Positions 48,708-57,887 of a stretch of DNA of 64,000 nt are shown piece after piece. The stretch lies in the NCBI RefSeq assembly GCF_000173655.1, contig NZ_ABZU01000007.1, forward strand, positions 1 through 64,000, given 5' to 3'. The position numbers and the translations under genes are program-made. This DNA is from Corynebacterium amycolatum SK46 (lineage in GTDB: Bacteria > Actinomycetota > Actinomycetes > Mycobacteriales > Mycobacteriaceae). Positions within the stretch are counted from its first letter, which is position 1; every line of letters starts with the position of its first letter. Under the pieces are notes generated by a model that had not been told where the DNA came from, did no database searches, and was given only the letters and a program-made list of their open reading frames with translations.

Positions 48708-50171
48708 TTATTCGCGACTCATGTCTGCGGTGGCCGGGTCAACGAGCTTGGAGCCCGTGACCTTCTTATGGATGAACCACAGCAGGACAAAGACCGGGAT
48801 ACCCAGGTACGGAGTGAGGATAGCGAAGATGTTCTCACCAGTGCGGATCGGATCAAGTGCCTGTCCGGCCACCACAAAGAAGCACATAATCAGTGCCAGC
48901 ACAGCACCGGCGGGGAAAAAACTTGCCTTGTAGGGAAGCGAATCCAATGGGATATTCTGGGCCTTCAGACACTTGCGGAAGCGGTAGTGGCTGAAAGAGA
49001 TACCAAACCAGGTGATAAAGCCCGCGAGCGCAGAAAGCGTCAGCAGGAAGGTGTACGCCACACCATCGCCTACCAATGAAGTAATGAAGCCAGCCATACC
49101 GATGACAGCGGTGGCAATCAGAGCGCGCAGCGGAACGCCGTGCCCGGAAAGCTTGCCGAAGTAACGTGGAGCGTGTCCCTGACGGGCCAGGGAAAACAGC
49201 ATACGAGTGGACACATACATACCGGAGTTACCTGCGGACAACACCGAGGTCAGAATAACGGCGTTCATCAGCCCAGCGGCAATCGCGATACCTGCGCGTT
49301 CAAAGACCAGGGTGAACGGTGAAATAGAAATGTTGTCCTCGGCGGCGTTCAGAAGATTCGGGTCCGTGTACGCAATAAGGAAACCAATAACAGCGATGGC
49401 ACCGATGTAGAACAGCAGAATACGCCAGAAGATAGTGCGAATCGCGCGGGGAATCGTGCGCTCAGGATCTTCAGCCTCACCTGCTGCTACGCCAACCATC
49501 TCGGTGCCCTGGAAGGAGTAGCCGGCTACGACGAAGACGGCCAGCAGTCCCATTCCGCCATTGACGAATGGGGCGTCGCCCGTGGTCCAGTTTTCGAAGC
49601 CGGGGGAGGACCCACCCAAGATGCCGAAAATCATGCCGACACCAAGAACGAGGAAGACGATGACGGTAATGACCTTGATGGTCGCAAACCAGAACTCGCC
49701 CTCGCCGAATGCACGTGCGGACAGGGCATTCAGCCCGAATAGAATCGCGAGGAAGAGCGCGGACCAGACGATTGAAGGCACATCCGGGAACCAATAGCGC
49801 ATCACCAGTGCAGCAGCGACCAGCTCTGCGGCCACAGTAATCGCCCAGTTAAACCAGTAGTTCCAGCCCATAGCAAAGCCGAAGGATTCTGAGACGTATC
49901 GGCGACCGTACTCCTGGAAGGAACCGGGCACCGGCAGGTAGGCGGCCATCTCGCCGAGAGACTGCATAACCAGCCACACCATGATGCCTATAAGAGCGTA
50001 AGCGATGAGCGCACCGCCTGGACCGGCCTGCGAAATGGTCGCACCGGAAGCAACAAACAGGCCCGTACCAATGGCACCGCCAATGGCAATCATGTTCAGG
50101 TGGCGAGCTCTCAGCCTGCGCTGAAGCTTATGGTTTTGTGAGGAAGTCTCCTCAGATTGCGTCGAAGTCAT
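48708..50171 (-). CDS. Amino-acid permease, probably lysine (LysP-like)
   Basis: APC-superfamily amino-acid:proton symporter with 12 spans and 487 residues. The N-terminus, with ARHLNMIAIGGAIGTGLF and SGATISQAGPGGALIAY, and the middle, with YSFQGTEMVGVAAGEAEDP and LTSVLSAGNSGMY, closely follow what I know of E. coli LysP, so lysine is the best guess; other basic or aromatic amino acids cannot be excluded. It starts at an ATG without a ribosome site, six bases after TATGAT. It stands alone between the suf operon and a divergent stretch. Confidence 0.85.
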   Translation of the reverse strand: MTSTQSEETSSQNHKLQRRLRARHLNMIAIGGAIGTGLFVASGATISQAGPGGALIAYALIGIMVWLVMQSLGEMAAYLPVPGSFQEYGRRYVSESFGFAMGWNYWFNWAITVAAELVAAALVMRYWFPDVPSIVWSALFLAILFGLNALSARAFGEGEFWFATIKVITVIVFLVLGVGMIFGILGGSSPGFENWTTGDAPFVNGGMGLLAVFVVAGYSFQGTEMVGVAAGEAEDPERTIPRAIRTIFWRILLFYIGAIAVIGFLIAYTDPNLLNAAEDNISISPFTLVFERAGIAIAAGLMNAVILTSVLSAGNSGMYVSTRMLFSLARQGHAPRYFGKLSGHGVPLRALIATAVIGMAGFITSLVGDGVAYTFLLTLSALAGFITWFGISFSHYRFRKCLKAQNIPLDSLPYKASFFPAGAVLALIMCFFVVAGQALDPIRTGENIFAILTPYLGIPVFVLLWFIHKKVTGSKLVDPATADMSRE

Positions 50172-50177
50172 TTATTT

Positions 50178-50183
50178 ATCATA
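50178..50183 (-). promoter_or_regulatory. Leaderless -10 of the LysP-like gene
   Basis: TATGAT on the minus strand ends six bases before the ATG. TTGCAT lies 19 bases upstream of it. No ribosome site is present. Confidence 0.45.
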
Positions 50184-50269
50184 AGCGTTTGTACTCCGGT
50201 GAATGCAAAAACCACACTGCTTTAATTGTTGGTATCACCCCACAAATCGGCTGATGTATATGATCCCCG

Positions 50270-51478
50270 TCAACGAGTTCTCCATCTCCCAGGTCCCCGC
50301 ACAAACCCAGCGATGAGCTTTCCGCACGTACGCGGACTCATTTTCAGCAAAGGCACGGCCACTTTCGCCATAGCGCAAAGCGTCGCCAGTGGGGAAGTCC
50401 CTATCAAATAGGCAAACACGTCCCTCTCCGGCAACGAAAAGAACGCCCGAAAAAACGCACCCGTCTGTCGTGCATCGAACCCCAGCAACGCCGCGAGTCC
50501 ACGTTCGCGTAACCATCGCTGCAATCGCATGCTTAACGACGTCCCCAGCGTCCGGCCTCCCTTCTTTTCCATACCGGCCAAGAAGCGGTCGACATCTTCG
50601 ATAACCGAACCCACCGAGTAACCAGTGGCAGGATGCATCCAACCACCAGCAAAGCCGAAGAGGGTGCCCATGGATGGTCCACTGTGCGTCAAGGCACCGT
50701 AGCGAGAGGGAAGGTTTGCCAGTAGGGGAAAGGACACCACTTCTTCGTCGATGGCCAGATCTTCCGAAAGCCCCAGGGACTTCAACCGTGCATTTTGGCG
50801 TCTACGCAACAGCGCTAGAAGTAGGGAGTCATCGGCCTCACCGCCGCTCCCGACTGGCGCACCGGCTTCGCCGCGATACCCGTCAACCATAGGAGTCGGA
50901 GTAGCGAGAATGGTCTCTTCAATGAGGAAGGTCCTGTCGTCCAAGAAAATGCGATAGGAGAAACTAGCCGGCTCTGCCTTTGGGGCATTCAGGGCTGTTG
51001 GGGTGAAGTCCATGAGGACTGCACGGCGGTGGGCGCTGGGAACGTCGTCAAGCGAAAAGATGTGCCCGATGGCGAGCTGCCGTACCTGTCCGCCTCGCCC
51101 GGCTGCGGCGTACGTGCGCCCGGTGGTGACAATTGTGATGTCCGTACCCGTGGTTTCGGAATCGGTGAGAGCGCGGCGTTCGATATGGAAACCGCCAAGT
51201 TTTTGCAGGCAGTCCTTGTTAACAACGCCGTAGGTGCGGGTGAGCTGACGTTCGGTGCCGTCCGCAAGAATGACGCTGGGTTGAAAAGTGGCGGCGAGGA
51301 AGTCGCTGGGCAACCAGTTGGGGAGTTGGTCGCACCAGAGACCAATCGTCGAGGGCAGTGTGCCACCTGCGGGGTCGTAAGCGGTGACATCCCAGCCACG
51401 AGCGGATGCGCGGTGGGCGGCGATTCTTCCGGCGGGCCCGAGGCCGACGACGGAGGCGGTCACGGGAAATGAAGTCAT
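50270..51478 (-). CDS. Lycopene-cyclase-family flavoprotein
   Basis: A 402-residue protein of the CrtY/CrtL lycopene beta-cyclase family. The dinucleotide loop is VGLGPAG (11 to 17), the catalytic acidic motif TFLIEET (183 to 189), and the C-terminal FAD segment GFAGGWMHPATGYSVGSVI (275 to 293) is conserved. Known relatives cyclise the ends of lycopene. No other carotenoid gene is in the window, so the substrate is open. It is divergent from the ABC-F gene, with only 20 bases between start codons and no ribosome site. Confidence 0.8.
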   Translation of the reverse strand: MTSFPVTASVVGLGPAGRIAAHRASARGWDVTAYDPAGGTLPSTIGLWCDQLPNWLPSDFLAATFQPSVILADGTERQLTRTYGVVNKDCLQKLGGFHIERRALTDSETTGTDITIVTTGRTYAAAGRGGQVRQLAIGHIFSLDDVPSAHRRAVLMDFTPTALNAPKAEPASFSYRIFLDDRTFLIEETILATPTPMVDGYRGEAGAPVGSGGEADDSLLLALLRRRQNARLKSLGLSEDLAIDEEVVSFPLLANLPSRYGALTHSGPSMGTLFGFAGGWMHPATGYSVGSVIEDVDRFLAGMEKKGGRTLGTSLSMRLQRWLRERGLAALLGFDARQTGAFFRAFFSLPERDVFAYLIGTSPLATLCAMAKVAVPLLKMSPRTCGKLIAGFVRGPGRWRTR

Positions 51479-51498
51479 AACTGGTAGGCTACTCGTTC
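51479..51498. promoter_or_regulatory. Shared divergent promoter with overlapping -10 elements
   Basis: TAGGCTA at 51485 to 51491 gives TAGGCT reading right, eight bases before the GTG at 51499, and TAGCCT reading left, seven bases before the ATG at 51478. Both fit TANNNT. Neither gene has room for a ribosome site. Confidence 0.45.
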
Positions 51499-53130
51499 GT
51501 GATTGTGACCCATGACCTTGAAGTCCGAGTCGGCGCCCGTACCCTGCTCACTGCGCCGGGTGAGCAGCTGCGCGTCCAGCCGGGAGACCGGATTGGGCTC
51601 GTAGGGCGAAATGGTGCTGGCAAAACGACGACGATGCGTATTCTCTCCGGCGAAACTGAGCCCTACGGTGGCTCAGTAGTGCGCTCTGGCCCGATTGGTT
51701 ACCTGCCACAGGACTCACGCGAGGGCAACATCGACATCTCCGCCCGCGACCGTGTGCTGTCGGCGCGAGGCCTTGACCAAATCCGTCGCAACATGGATCG
51801 CCAGCAAGAGATCATGGAGACCGCGACCACTGACACGAAGCGCGATGCGGCGATTCGGAAGTTTTCGCGTCTCGAGGAGCGCTACCACGATCTCGGCGGC
51901 TACGAGGCGAACGCCGAGGCAGCCCGCATTTGCGACGCGCTAGGCTTGCCGGAGCGCGTACTCGACCAGCCGCTGAAGACGCTCTCGGGTGGTCAGCGCC
52001 GCCGCGTCGAGCTTGCGCAGATCCTCTTCGCCGCTACCGAAGGCTCGGGCAAGTCCGCCACGACGCTGCTTCTCGACGAGCCGACGAACCACCTCGATGC
52101 GGATTCGATTACCTGGCTGCGCGAATTCCTCAGTAAGCATGAGGGCGGCTTGATCATGATTTCGCACGATGTCGAGCTGCTCGAGGCAGTGTGTAACAAA
52201 GTCTGGTTTCTCGATGCGGTGCGCGCCGAAGCTGATGTGTACAACATGGGCTGGAAGAACTACCTGTCGGCACGCGCGACCGATGAGGCTCGACGTCGCC
52301 GTGAATTCGCTAACGCGGAGAAGAAAGCCAGCGCGCTGCGCAAGCAGGCCGAGAAGCTAGGCGCGAAGGCGACGAAGGCTCGTGCGGCCAAGCAGATGGT
52401 GGCTCGTGCTGAGCGCATGATGGACAGTCTCGACGAGGTCCGCGTCGCGGATAAGGTCGCCCACATTTCCTTCCCAGAGCCAGCGCCCTGTGGCAAGACT
52501 CCGCTCAACGCCACGGGACTGACCAAGATGTATGGTTCGTTGGAAGTTTTCGCCGGTGTGGATCTTGCAATTGACAAGGGTTCCCGCGTGGTTGTCCTCG
52601 GCTTCAATGGCGCTGGTAAGACGACGCTACTGAAGCTACTCGCCGGTGTGGAGCGCACAGATGGCGAGGGAGGCATTGTCTCCGGCCACGGCCTGCGCAT
52701 CGGCTACTTCGCCCAGGAACATGACACGATTGACCCGGACAAGACTGTCTGGGAAAACACCGTCTACGCCTGCCCTGACGTCAACGAGCCCGAACTGCGG
52801 AGCCTGCTCGGTGCCTTTATGTTCTCCGGCGACAAGCTGCAGCAGCCAGCGGGCACCCTCTCCGGCGGTGAGAAGACACGTCTGGCGCTGGCGACGCTGG
52901 TTAGCTCCCGCGCAAATGTCCTGCTTCTCGACGAGCCCACCAACAACCTTGACCCGCAGTCCCGCGAGCAGGTTCTCGACGCACTGCGCACTTACACCGG
53001 GGCCGTCGTACTGGTTACCCACGATCCAGGTGCGGTCAAGGCGCTAGAGCCCGAGCGCGTCATCGTGCTCCCCGACGGCACGGAAGACCTCTGGAGCGAC
53101 GACTACATGGAAATTGTCGAGCTGGCTTAA
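51499..53130 (+). CDS. ABC-F family ATPase
   Basis: Soluble protein with two ABC domains and no membrane part, as in ABC-F ribosome-associated ATPases. Domain 1 has GLVGRNGAGKTTT (about 34 to 46) and LSGGQRRRVELAQ (about 162 to 174). A charged linker with coiled-coil character follows (about 250 to 310). Domain 2 has GFNGAGKTTLLKLL (about 368 to 381) and LSGGEKTRLALA. The length is 543. The orthologue lies in the same region of Mycobacterium, upstream of the acn regulator. Whether it protects against antibiotics or is a housekeeping factor is not visible. Confidence 0.92.
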   Translation: MIVTHDLEVRVGARTLLTAPGEQLRVQPGDRIGLVGRNGAGKTTTMRILSGETEPYGGSVVRSGPIGYLPQDSREGNIDISARDRVLSARGLDQIRRNMDRQQEIMETATTDTKRDAAIRKFSRLEERYHDLGGYEANAEAARICDALGLPERVLDQPLKTLSGGQRRRVELAQILFAATEGSGKSATTLLLDEPTNHLDADSITWLREFLSKHEGGLIMISHDVELLEAVCNKVWFLDAVRAEADVYNMGWKNYLSARATDEARRRREFANAEKKASALRKQAEKLGAKATKARAAKQMVARAERMMDSLDEVRVADKVAHISFPEPAPCGKTPLNATGLTKMYGSLEVFAGVDLAIDKGSRVVVLGFNGAGKTTLLKLLAGVERTDGEGGIVSGHGLRIGYFAQEHDTIDPDKTVWENTVYACPDVNEPELRSLLGAFMFSGDKLQQPAGTLSGGEKTRLALATLVSSRANVLLLDEPTNNLDPQSREQVLDALRTYTGAVVLVTHDPGAVKALEPERVIVLPDGTEDLWSDDYMEIVELA

Positions 53131-53885
53131 GACGGATCCATTGGTCCCGGCAGGTAACCGTCCTGCTGGGCGAGCCTATACATCTCCGACTTGTTAAGGC
53201 TGTTTTCGGCCCGGCCAGCTGCCGCATACTTGGCTCGAATGCGGCCCAAGTAGTCCAACACGGTATTCGGTGTCAGCCCTGTCATCGACGCGACTCGCTT
53301 CGTCGACTCACCGGAGGCGTAGAGCTCCAGTACCTCGCGTTGGCGTTCTGACAAATCGACAGAATCGAGCAGGGGATCAGAGTCAACTACCGATGCCCAT
53401 TCCGTAGTCAACGCGCCCTTGCCAAGCGCCGCCAGCCGTACTGCCGACACGACTGTCTCGGGGGTTTCCGATTTCTGCACAACCCCCATCACTCCGGTAC
53501 GCACTGCTTTTCGGACAAGGTATGGGCTTTCAGCAGACGAGAGGATGAGCACGTGATCGGTGACCAGTTCCAGCGAGAGCACGTTCTGCGCCGGATCTGA
53601 ATTATCCGCCAGCCGTAGATCCAACACGACTACATCCAGGCGGTCATCGGTGCCCACATCAGCCAGGAGTTCCGGCACAGTTTGATAACAGCCGACGAGC
53701 TCAAAGTCAGGCTCTGCAGACAGCAGGGTTTCGAGCCCCTGCAGAGTCAAGGCATGATCATCAATCGCAGCAACGCGAAGCAAACGATCCGACTGCACGC
53801 TGTAATCTCCGATGTTGTCGGAGTCAATTGCAGCCGAGACATCGATGGAAGCATTGCCCATTCCCGCAATACTCTCCCTAGTCAC
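53127..53885 (-). CDS. LuxR/NarL-family response regulator
   Basis: A receiver domain (about 36 to 155) with acidic D42 and D43, phosphoacceptor D89 in VVLDLRLAD, S116/S117 and K138, followed by a LuxR-type helix-turn-helix (about 174 to 240, LSERQREVLELYASGESTKRVA). The GTG start overlaps the kinase stop by eight bases, so the pair is translationally coupled. The first 35 residues precede the receiver and an ATG at codon 9 is an alternative start. The gene's end overlaps the convergent ABC-F gene by four bases. Target genes are unknown. Confidence 0.92.
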   Translation of the reverse strand: MTRESIAGMGNASIDVSAAIDSDNIGDYSVQSDRLLRVAAIDDHALTLQGLETLLSAEPDFELVGCYQTVPELLADVGTDDRLDVVVLDLRLADNSDPAQNVLSLELVTDHVLILSSAESPYLVRKAVRTGVMGVVQKSETPETVVSAVRLAALGKGALTTEWASVVDSDPLLDSVDLSERQREVLELYASGESTKRVASMTGLTPNTVLDYLGRIRAKYAAAGRAENSLNKSEMYRLAQQDGYLPGPMDPS

Positions 53886-56154
53886 GTGACATCACTATCC
53901 TCTCACCGGCTTCATCAAACCTTTGCACTCCATTGTCATCAGAAATGGATGCAAATGCACGTCTGCCCGGGGGCAATAGGCGAATTGTTACCGATCCTTC
54001 TTCCGCGTTATCGATTGCTTCGAGGAAGTTCGGCATCAATTTAGCCACCGCGGAATCATCGTCGACAAGCGGAATACGGCGCACGTCGGTGCTATCGGAG
54101 ACGGCCTGAGTGTGATTGCGGTCATCGAGGAGCCGGACATGAACACCTCTGGCCCGCGCGTCCCAAACAGCTTGGTGAAGTGACCCGACATTTAGATGCG
54201 GTGAACGTAAAACGTCTCGGAGAAGCTGCTCTGTAAGCCGGGCACGCAACTGCAGTCGCGGGGTCGGCTTATCCAAAACTGCAGCGGCGCTAAATATGGG
54301 ACCGACCCGGCGCTGCAGCCATTCGTAGTTGCTCTGACTGCTAATTTCGTACTCTTTGGCGGCACCGGCAGCGTACAGCGCACGATTATAATCCTGAATA
54401 GACTGCGGAACGGTACGCATAAAGAAGCGAACCATGATGGACGTCAAAATTCCAGCGACCAGCATCACGGAACGAACTAGCAGGTCGACTCCAGAAATAC
54501 TGATGTGGGTCGAATCCGAGGGGGCAAGGGGGAAGAACTTGAGTAGCTCCACCAGGATTGCGCCACCGAGAACGGAATTCAGCGCAACCCAGGGTCGGCC
54601 GCGGATGGCGAGCAATGCAGACGCAAAAGAAATTAAGCTAAAGTGCCAAAAATACGACCATTCCAAATTGTTTGGAATGGGCTGGTAAAGCCCAACCCCA
54701 GCTAATACAACGATCGCGATAGCAATTACAATTGCCCGGTTCAACGGCAATTGTGAATGGCGGCCATACATAATCAGTCCGAGAAGACCGATCGCTATTG
54801 CCAGACTGATTTGCCCCGCCGTCGTAAATAATTGTCCATTACTGACTAAAACCATGAACAACACACCGACGATTGCACCGTAGAACTGCCAGGAAAAAAC
54901 AATTGACATTCCCATGAGGTCATACAGCGATGTCGTATGAGCGGAGGAATCGACTACATCTTCCTCTTCCACCGGAGAGGTATTACCGCGCCATTTGAGA
55001 ATAACCTGAGTACCTTTCCCAGGCTTTGATTTAACGAGGGCATCTCCACCGCGGAGAGCCTCCATCCGTCCTTTAACACTCAACCGAATACCTGCACGAT
55101 GCGGGTCAATTCCTTCGGGGTCGAACCCGGTGCCGTCGTCACGAAAATCAATGGAGACCTCGCCCGAGGCAACACGAATGTGGCACTTCTTCTCCGCCGT
55201 GACACCTGCGTGACGCTTGGAATTATTTGCCACCTCGGTTGCGGCTAATAGGAACGTGTTAGCAACTTCTCCTGGCAGACGAACTGGACCGCCTTCTTCA
55301 CTGGTATCTAGCGTTACCGCGATGTCAGAGCTCACCGACATCAATTGCGCCCGTACAGACTCCGCAAAAGTTCTACCACTTACCGTTTGCCGAGGCGAGA
55401 AAAACAGCCCAGTCTGCTCGTCTAGAGAGAAGTCAATCTTAGAGCCCTTACCAATTGCAGACAGTGCGGCCAATACATAGTCATGGACATAGGCGTTGAA
55501 GCTACTCATCGCCTCGCCGCGGACACGCATACGCTCCGCTCTCTCATTGACCTTCCGAGAGTTCTCGTAGGTGTAGTCAATAAGCCTTGCGACGGGTTGT
55601 GCAGAGCCCGCAATAATCACAAATGGAAAAGTGTTGATGAGATTGAATCCGACATCCGACAACATGTCGAGCCAAAAAGTGTGTCCCAGCAACCAAGAAT
55701 TAATGACGGCAATAAGTCCGGGAACAAATACCATCACGGACAAACTGATGTGGAGTGGTACCGTCAGCGCAAATGCAGCGAGGGCCAAACCTGAAAATGG
55801 GCTATACCAGAGTGCATTTCCAATGGGGTTATGAGGGAGATCCCAATAGGTTGAAACCAACATCAGGAAAAATAACATGATGTACATCGGTACACGCAGA
55901 GCGGTAATTAGGCCTCGCCGCGTATTATTGATGACTGCCCAAATCAGCAACATGTCGCTGAGAATGAATATGAGCAGCGATGCAAAAGGGAACCAGTGGC
56001 TCCGAAAGTTTTCTAAGGGGACAGAACGAATAGCCGATTCAATCTGCCACAAAAAGCCGGTGACGGCAATAATAATCGCGCCGGATCGCAGCACGGACAT
56101 TTCAATTGATGGTGACTGTCCGGCAAGTGCCGAGTCGGGATTCCACCTCTCCAT
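53878..56154 (-). CDS. Two-module membrane sensor histidine kinase
   Basis: A large kinase of 758 residues. Module 1 has about six spans (20 to 185), a helix with candidate phosphohistidine H224 (YVHDYVL), then an ATPase domain with N-box ATEVANN (305 to 311) and DDGTGF (339 to 344). Module 2 again has about six spans (413 to 580), then a cytosolic tail (580 to 758) with helices like the first dimerisation region and ending in VTIRLLPPG, but no N-box or G-box, so it looks like a degenerate second copy. A normal sensor kinase has one such module. It is cognate to the regulator just downstream. Confidence 0.88.
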   Translation of the reverse strand: MERWNPDSALAGQSPSIEMSVLRSGAIIIAVTGFLWQIESAIRSVPLENFRSHWFPFASLLIFILSDMLLIWAVINNTRRGLITALRVPMYIMLFFLMLVSTYWDLPHNPIGNALWYSPFSGLALAAFALTVPLHISLSVMVFVPGLIAVINSWLLGHTFWLDMLSDVGFNLINTFPFVIIAGSAQPVARLIDYTYENSRKVNERAERMRVRGEAMSSFNAYVHDYVLAALSAIGKGSKIDFSLDEQTGLFFSPRQTVSGRTFAESVRAQLMSVSSDIAVTLDTSEEGGPVRLPGEVANTFLLAATEVANNSKRHAGVTAEKKCHIRVASGEVSIDFRDDGTGFDPEGIDPHRAGIRLSVKGRMEALRGGDALVKSKPGKGTQVILKWRGNTSPVEEEDVVDSSAHTTSLYDLMGMSIVFSWQFYGAIVGVLFMVLVSNGQLFTTAGQISLAIAIGLLGLIMYGRHSQLPLNRAIVIAIAIVVLAGVGLYQPIPNNLEWSYFWHFSLISFASALLAIRGRPWVALNSVLGGAILVELLKFFPLAPSDSTHISISGVDLLVRSVMLVAGILTSIMVRFFMRTVPQSIQDYNRALYAAGAAKEYEISSQSNYEWLQRRVGPIFSAAAVLDKPTPRLQLRARLTEQLLRDVLRSPHLNVGSLHQAVWDARARGVHVRLLDDRNHTQAVSDSTDVRRIPLVDDDSAVAKLMPNFLEAIDNAEEGSVTIRLLPPGRRAFASISDDNGVQRFDEAGERIVMSRD

Positions 56155-56199
56155 GCGACAATCACATTCCTTTTGCCTATTGCCACTAGATAAAACTAC

Positions 56200-56946
56200 T
56201 CAGTCTCTACATGCGGTATGAAGCCGAGCGAAGTTCTGAAGAATACGCCCACTTCGAGCAACATCCAACTGTCGCGCGGCCGATACCGCTTCAAGATCTG
56301 TTCCTGGTAAATAGTAACCCTGATTTGCGTAAATCTGGAGACGCTGAGCAAACGTGTTGGCATCTAATTCCGGGTGAAACTGCGTCGCATATGCATTGCG
56401 GCCCAACCGGAACATCTGCACTGGACAGTCCTTTCCAGTTGCCAACAACGTAGCGTCGCCAGGCAGTTCTTCGATGGCCTCCTTGTGGCCTACGATGGCG
56501 TGAAAGTGGGGCGGCAAGCCTTCAAGAATTGGGTCTGATTCGCCATCTGGAGTTGCAGCTACTTCAATTACTGCTGCCTGCTCCCCGTGCTTGCGGGAGA
56601 CGCGGCCATGACCAGCAGTACCGAGCAGGCCGATGCCATAACAAGCTCCGAAGAAGGGGAAATCTCGTTCGAGCACTTCTGCCAGCAAATCCTCGAACCA
56701 GGTCTCGACCTCCTTCTGTAGATAGCTCTTATCGTCATCGGAGGCGTTAAAGGGACCTCCGCCAACGATTACGCCCGAGTAGTTATCTAGGTTCAAGTTC
56801 GCCGGACGAGACTGTTCCAAGCGAAATTGATGCAACTTTGCCGGCGCCAATGCACATCTCCTGGCAAATGAGAGATGTTCAGCGTGAGCTGCGGCATCTT
56901 CGCCGCGTGTAGAAAGCAAGAGGAAGGGCTTGGCGGAGGTAGACAT
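56200..56946 (-). CDS. Class I glutamine amidotransferase-like protein, copy 1
   Basis: Stand-alone GATase1 domain of 248 residues, like the GMP-synthase amidotransferase domain. The catalytic triad is visible: C102 in GACYGIG, H191 and E193 in TQFHPELD. Conserved with copy 2 are GGxPFN, GHKE, ELP, ATLLATG and CPVQM. No synthetase partner is present, so the acceptor is unknown. It is 48 bases downstream of copy 2 and 45 bases upstream of the kinase gene, all on the minus strand. A single homologue lies near acnR in C. glutamicum. Confidence 0.88.
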   Translation of the reverse strand: MSTSAKPFLLLSTRGEDAAAHAEHLSFARRCALAPAKLHQFRLEQSRPANLNLDNYSGVIVGGGPFNASDDDKSYLQKEVETWFEDLLAEVLERDFPFFGACYGIGLLGTAGHGRVSRKHGEQAAVIEVAATPDGESDPILEGLPPHFHAIVGHKEAIEELPGDATLLATGKDCPVQMFRLGRNAYATQFHPELDANTFAQRLQIYANQGYYLPGTDLEAVSAARQLDVARSGRILQNFARLHTACRD

Positions 56947-56994
56947 TTGCGGGAACGAGTTTCGTGAAAAAGGGGAGATAGAGGGAGACGAAGA

Positions 56995-57744
56995 CTACTG
57001 CACCATTAGCAGGCTCGGATTGGCTGCATGCGTACACACGTGCATAAATCGGGGGATAATTGACGCAACGGCCTGGAGGTCCACATCAGATACCTTTAGT
57101 CGAATCGCGTCGACTTCCTCCGGGTCAAAGTAACCGACATCGGTGTAGAAAGACATTCTGCGGAGCAGTCCGTTAGCATTCATCTCCGGATGAAATTGGG
57201 TAACCCAGTTATTCGATCCGATCGAGTACATCTGCACCGGACAGGTTGGGCCTGTGGCAAGCAAAGTTGCGTGATTGGGAAGTTCCGCAACGGATTCCTT
57301 GTGGCCAGTCAACGCATAAAAAACCGGAGGTAGCACCGAGGCTATTGGATCCTGAGTAGCGGCTTCGGTGAGCTCTACCCGGGTAGAACCCGCTACTTCG
57401 CCGTGACGCAGGTTAACCAAACCACCCGAAGTAAAGGCCGTGTAGCTAGCGCCGTAGCAGATAAGCAGTGCGGGGACAGGACTCCTAAGTACGTCGTAAA
57501 GCACATCGTGCGAATACTTCTGCAGACCCGAATGCTCTAGGTCGGTGACGTTAAATGGGCTGCCGCCGACGAATACGCCGTCATAGGAGGTCAGGTCGGG
57601 TAACTTAGCGCCGACAGCGTCGATGGTAAACAGATCCAACTGGCTGGGCTCAAGCCCGGTGGAATCCAGAAAGTCCTGGTACTCGGCTTGCCCCGCACCA
57701 TCCGCGGGGCGGAGCGCCACCAACAAAAACTTACCCACACTCAT
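56995..57744 (-). CDS. Class I glutamine amidotransferase-like protein, copy 2
   Basis: Paralogue of the downstream gene, 249 residues. C96 is in LLICYGAS, H185 and E187 in TQFHPEMN. The nucleophile elbow has isoleucine in place of the usual small residue before the cysteine. The shared motifs suggest a tandem duplication that has diverged well. The ATG has no ribosome site; TAAGCT ends eight bases upstream, so it may be leaderless. It would be the first gene of a four-gene unit with copy 1, the kinase and the regulator. Confidence 0.87.
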   Translation of the reverse strand: MSVGKFLLVALRPADGAGQAEYQDFLDSTGLEPSQLDLFTIDAVGAKLPDLTSYDGVFVGGSPFNVTDLEHSGLQKYSHDVLYDVLRSPVPALLICYGASYTAFTSGGLVNLRHGEVAGSTRVELTEAATQDPIASVLPPVFYALTGHKESVAELPNHATLLATGPTCPVQMYSIGSNNWVTQFHPEMNANGLLRRMSFYTDVGYFDPEEVDAIRLKVSDVDLQAVASIIPRFMHVCTHAANPSLLMVQ

Positions 57745-57814
57745 AAATAGACAGCTTAGTCCATATTGGATGAAATCTATGTATCTTCACCGGTCAAATG
57801 GGGTAAATGCAAGG

Positions 57815-57854
57815 CAAAAAGCCGAAACCCGCTCCCGTATTAGGGGGAGCGGGT
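57815..57854 (-). terminator. Terminator of acnR
   Basis: ACCCGCTCCC and GGGAGCGGGT form a ten-base stem (57827 to 57854). On the minus strand it is followed by TTTCGGCTTTTT. It lies 33 bases after the acnR stop. Confidence 0.8.
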
Positions 57855-57887
57855 GGTACGGAACGCTATCAGACCTAGCCTGAGTGG

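Noticed and set aside
48541..48933. 130-codon plus-strand ORF over the permease end and its terminator
   Set aside because: It runs through repeat C and a strong terminator and is antisense to the permease; no ribosome site or motif.
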